DNA of 7,842 bases from Candidatus Aminicenantota bacterium (GTDB taxonomy: Bacteria > Acidobacteriota > Aminicenantia > UBA2199). The DNA lies in contig CP070627.1 in NCBI GenBank assembly GCA_020355945.1, forward strand, positions 1,366,708 through 1,374,549, written 5' to 3'. The translations under genes and the position numbers were made by a program. Below the pieces are notes generated by a model that saw only the letters and a list, made by a program, of their open reading frames with translations, was not told the origin of the DNA and searched no databases. This document shows, piece after piece, positions 4,869 through 7,842 of the stretch. Within the stretch, counting starts at the first letter, position 1. Each line of letters opens with the position of its first letter.

Positions 4869-7664
4869 TTAGGCCACCAGTTTATTGGTAAGTTCAATGA
4901 TTTCCTCGATATCACCGGGCGAAAATACACCGCGGATTCCCCTGGGATGAAGCTGGGTAAAAGGCGGACTTACCAGGTCCTTTTTCTTTACATCACCGGT
5001 TTGCAGGATAAAGGCTTTTAAGGTCAATAAAAACCTGATCTGTTGATTCGAATAATCATTATGCCGGACAATAAACTCATCAAAGGCATTGGTCACGGTT
5101 TCAGCAAAGGAACTTAATTTTTCCAGCCCCAGGATATGCTTGATAAATTGAATAAATTTTGCCTTTTTATTGTCATAGACCTTGCGCAAGATATCTTCAG
5201 TGACATAAGGAGATTGCCGGGCCAGCAATTCCGCTAATTGTTGAATCTCTTTGGGTTCCAGTTCAATCCCCTCTCGAATTTTTTGCAGGACCGGATTCGA
5301 GAACACTAATCCAAGGATCGCCTGTTCCACTTTTTGCCGGTATTGTTCAACAGTAAGACGTTCGTGTTCCGGTCCAAAAGTAATGTACTCCTTTACATCC
5401 AGTAAATCCTTGATATTTAGCAGCACCTGTGTGATTTCCCTGGGACGCCGGAATTTCATCAACGGGCCCAACCGGTCCATGATTTCATCCAGGTCATCAT
5501 CGGAAAATTTTTCCCATTCATCAAAATCCAGTACCTTTTCAATCAGTTCTTTTTCCGCAGCCACGATGTTTACCGACAGCGGCAAATCTTCCACCTGGGC
5601 CATAATGTCCAGGCAGAGACTCTCTATCATTTCCGTGTCTTCCATCAATTGGGCAGTGGCATAGTCGATGACATCTTTTTCAAAGGCCATCGCTTTAAAA
5701 TCCACACCGGACATGGCCCGCATCAACGGTGCGATCTCTGCCCGCAGCGTTTCTAACTGTAACTCTGCTATCACCTTCCAAAAATACGGGTTTTCCACCC
5801 GTGCCAGTTGGGATTTGCTCTCCAACACAATCACCGAATTCTGAGGCAGGTATTTGATATCTTTTAACATCGAGGCTTTCATCTTTTGAATGATATGCTC
5901 CTCTTCAGCCAGCACAGCAGCCTCTAATTTGTTGATTTTTGCTTCAAACCACTGTACCGGCAGGGGGATTTGCACCCTGGGTTCGACGCCCCTGGGATGC
6001 ATTTTAAAAAATTCGAAATTTTCCCAGGCATCCATGATAAGAAATATATCTTTTCCAGGACACCAGGGCTTTATATCATTTTTATCCAACCGCCGTGTGC
6101 CGCGTCCGATCATTTGCCAGAATTTCGAATAAGTAAAAACCGGTTTGGCAAAAACCAGGTTAACCACTTCCCTGATATCGATCCCGGTATCCAGCATATC
6201 CACACTGATGGCAACGCGAGGCATGTCCTGGTTCTTAAATTGGTCCAGCAGCCCACCCTTGCCGTATACCTCTCTATCCTCGGAAACAATAACCCTTGCC
6301 AATCGGCCCCTGTATTCCGGGTATTGGTCGTCAAAAGCTTCACACAAACGGTAAGCATGCCTTATTGACATGGCAAAAATAATAGATTTTCCCGGCATAA
6401 CGCCATTAGGGTCTTTGATACATTCCTCCATGAACTCCCGGACAATCAAACGGTTGGTGCCCTTGTTGGAAACCCGTCTTTCCAGTTCCGTGCCTTGAAA
6501 GTTTATCGTCTCCGGGTCAATACCTTCAGCTCTAAGCCGCTCTTTTTCCGCCATAGAAATGGTTTTGCTGTTTATTCCCTGCTGCTGGAAGCGAGTGCGG
6601 ATTTTCAATACCTCGAAATCACATAAATAAGGGGGCTTATTAGTGACCGCTTCCTCGAAGGAGTAGTTAAAGGTAGGAACTCCATCAGGGCATTGGAACA
6701 ATTGAAAGGTATTTTTATCGATACTATCTTTAGGGGTGGCGGTTAAGCCCAGTTGCAAAGAGTCAAAATAACTAAAAATATTTCCATAGACATTATAGAT
6801 CGAGCGATGGCTTTCATCAGCCACCACTAAATCGAAGAAATGCGGGGAGAGTTTTCCCGGGTCTTTTTCAATAATATTCAACATGGCCGGATAGGTCATT
6901 ACATAGACGCGGCGATTGGTAGAAAAATTCGTTTCCCCTTTCCCGGGCCAGGTGGGTGTATGGGAGAGATGGTCGTTAAAGGCATCCAGTGCCTGGGATT
7001 GCAGCGCCAGCCGGTCCACCAGGAAAAGCACCCGCTGAACCCACCGGGCGCGAATCAAAACATCAATCAAAGAGATACATGTACGGGTTTTCCCTGTGCC
7101 CGTCGCCATCACCAACAGGAAATGCCTTCGTTTACGTTCCATATCCTCCAGGATAGCCCGGATGGCCTGGACCTGGTAAGGCCTGTCAGTGATCTCCTTT
7201 TTTATCATTTCATGGGATAAAGGTTTGCAATTGTCCCGGAGAAATAACATCCGTTCCATATCATCCCTGGTGGGGAAACCGTGAATCTTACGGGGCGGGT
7301 AACGTTCTGTGTCCCAAAAATAGATATCATGTCCATTGGTATAAAAAACAAAAGGCATGTGTTGTTTTTTATTATCACGTATTTTTTCCGCGTAATTTTT
7401 GGCCTGTTCACGTCCAATTCTTGCGTCTTTTGAAGTTTTTTTCGCTTCTACCACAGCCAGGGGCCGACCGTCTTTGCCCAACAAAGCATAATCCGTATAT
7501 ATTGGGGTATTGTACTTTGAGCGGGGTTGTTTGATCCTATCCGCCGGACCACGTTCGATAGGTAATTCTTCTGTGACCCGCGAAGGGTCTTTGATATTCC
7601 AGCCGGACAGCAAGAGTTTCTTATCTATCAATTGCTGTCTTGTTTCAGCTTCATCCATGTTCAT
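4869..7664 (-). CDS. hsdR: Type I restriction subunit HsdR (endonuclease and DNA translocase)
   Basis: Restriction and motor subunit of 931 residues; it uses ATP to pull DNA through the complex and cuts at a distance from unmethylated sites. The N-terminal nuclease has Asp58, Glu73-x-Lys75 (VVEAKK) and the family QxxxY motif (Gln87, Tyr91). The superfamily 2 motor follows: Walker A ATGTGKT (187-193), DESH box (283-286), TAT (308-310), DTGID (492-496) and QMIGRGTRR (517-525, arginine-finger region). The long C-terminal helical part (about 575-931), ending with HPRGIRGVF, resembles the EcoEI-type HsdR C-terminal domain that docks on the methylase. Length and this ending suit an EcoEI-like (Type IB-like) enzyme and not the longer EcoKI form; subtype is inferred. 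GGAAG lies 9 nt before the ATG at 7664, which favours it over the ATG two codons later. It is first in the operon, below a strong promoter. Confidence 0.97.
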   Translation of the reverse strand: MNMDEAETRQQLIDKKLLLSGWNIKDPSRVTEELPIERGPADRIKQPRSKYNTPIYTDYALLGKDGRPLAVVEAKKTSKDARIGREQAKNYAEKIRDNKKQHMPFVFYTNGHDIYFWDTERYPPRKIHGFPTRDDMERMLFLRDNCKPLSHEMIKKEITDRPYQVQAIRAILEDMERKRRHFLLVMATGTGKTRTCISLIDVLIRARWVQRVLFLVDRLALQSQALDAFNDHLSHTPTWPGKGETNFSTNRRVYVMTYPAMLNIIEKDPGKLSPHFFDLVVADESHRSIYNVYGNIFSYFDSLQLGLTATPKDSIDKNTFQLFQCPDGVPTFNYSFEEAVTNKPPYLCDFEVLKIRTRFQQQGINSKTISMAEKERLRAEGIDPETINFQGTELERRVSNKGTNRLIVREFMEECIKDPNGVMPGKSIIFAMSIRHAYRLCEAFDDQYPEYRGRLARVIVSEDREVYGKGGLLDQFKNQDMPRVAISVDMLDTGIDIREVVNLVFAKPVFTYSKFWQMIGRGTRRLDKNDIKPWCPGKDIFLIMDAWENFEFFKMHPRGVEPRVQIPLPVQWFEAKINKLEAAVLAEEEHIIQKMKASMLKDIKYLPQNSVIVLESKSQLARVENPYFWKVIAELQLETLRAEIAPLMRAMSGVDFKAMAFEKDVIDYATAQLMEDTEMIESLCLDIMAQVEDLPLSVNIVAAEKELIEKVLDFDEWEKFSDDDLDEIMDRLGPLMKFRRPREITQVLLNIKDLLDVKEYITFGPEHERLTVEQYRQKVEQAILGLVFSNPVLQKIREGIELEPKEIQQLAELLARQSPYVTEDILRKVYDNKKAKFIQFIKHILGLEKLSSFAETVTNAFDEFIVRHNDYSNQQIRFLLTLKAFILQTGDVKKKDLVSPPFTQLHPRGIRGVFSPGDIEEIIELTNKLVA

Positions 7665-7731
7665 ATTGCTTATCTTCCATTATTTAACAGGATCAAATTC
7701 CCAAGATTTTTCCTATCAATTATAAGGATTT

Positions 7732-7760
7732 ATAATAAAAGACCTCTTCCATTTTGTCAA
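7732..7760 (-). promoter_or_regulatory. Sigma70-type promoter of the hsd operon
   Basis: The minus strand has a perfect -35 TTGACA (7755-7760), a 17-nt spacer and a -10 TATTAT (7732-7737, five of six). Transcription would start near 7725, leaving a leader of about 60 nt before hsdR. No comparable promoter was found before hsdM, hsdS or the Mrr-type gene, so it probably drives all four. AT-rich tracts upstream (for example T7 at 7784-7790) could act as an UP-like element. Confidence 0.75.
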
Positions 7761-7825
7761 GCATCGGTATGAATAACGAACAATTTTTTTACCCTCAATC
7801 CTTTCATTAACGAAAAAACCTGTGA

Positions 7826-7842
7826 TATACGAATTTCGTATA
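7826..7842. promoter_or_regulatory. Perfect 17-bp palindrome upstream of the hsd promoter (candidate operator)
   Basis: TATACGAA (7826-7833) and TTCGTATA (7835-7842) are exact reverse complements around one T. The element lies about 65 nt upstream of the -35 box and touches the window edge, so it may be longer. Such palindromes often bind dimeric helix-turn-helix regulators. TAACGAA, similar to its half-site, recurs at 7774-7780 and 7808-7814. No regulator gene is in the window, and it could equally belong to a gene beyond the right edge. Confidence 0.4.

Noticed and set aside
4715..4869. Possible separate promoter for hsdM in the gap after hsdR
   Set aside because: No pair of -35 and -10 boxes with acceptable spacing was found by eye on the minus strand.
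7651..7680. Nine-codon open frame (ATG at 7680) overlapping the hsdR start
   Set aside because: It has no Shine-Dalgarno sequence and nothing beyond its existence suggests translation. The GGAAG inside it serves the hsdR ATG.
7826..7842. Resemblance of TATACGAA/TTCGTATA to the inner parts of loxP arms
   Set aside because: In loxP the arms are in the opposite order around an 8-bp spacer. Here they face each other around one base and the outer arm bases are absent. No recombinase gene is visible.

Overview
The window holds a compact restriction locus read entirely on the minus strand, followed by the start of an unrelated lipoprotein gene. In transcription order (right to left) it contains: an upstream region with a strong sigma70-type promoter and a perfect 17-bp palindrome; hsdR (restriction and translocation subunit); a 154-bp gap with repeat and hairpin sequence; hsdM (adenine methyltransferase); hsdS (specificity subunit); and a gene for an Mrr-type nuclease. 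The last three genes are chained by ATGA and TAATG overlaps, so they are almost certainly co-translated. A separate, well-formed promoter and ribosome binding site then drive a small secreted lipoprotein gene that runs off the left edge.

HsdR, HsdM and HsdS appear intact: the key catalytic motifs of the nuclease, helicase and methyltransferase are present, and HsdS has two target-recognition domains separated by a conserved helical spacer. Together they should form a classical Type I restriction-modification complex (R2M2S). HsdM and HsdS methylate host DNA. HsdR translocates and cuts unmodified incoming DNA. The fourth gene encodes an Mrr_cat-type PD-(D/E)xK nuclease domain with E, D and QxK residues in place. 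It lies between an N-terminal domain that looks PUA/EVE-like and a C-terminal domain of unassigned function. It resembles modification-dependent (Type IV-like) nucleases, and its translational coupling to hsdS is the most interesting feature here: one transcript may attack both unmodified and abnormally modified DNA.

The organism cannot be named from this sequence. A lipoprotein signal peptide, strong AGGAGG-type ribosome sites, TTGACA/TATAAT-like promoters and a moderate GC content (roughly 45 percent in hsdR by hand count) fit a didermic, mesophilic environmental bacterium. The hsdS recognition domains are visibly AT-richer (about one third GC) than the spacer between them and than hsdR, which suggests recognition-domain exchange. 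No RNA genes, CRISPR arrays, transposases or integrases were seen. No stretch over 300 bases lacks a gene.
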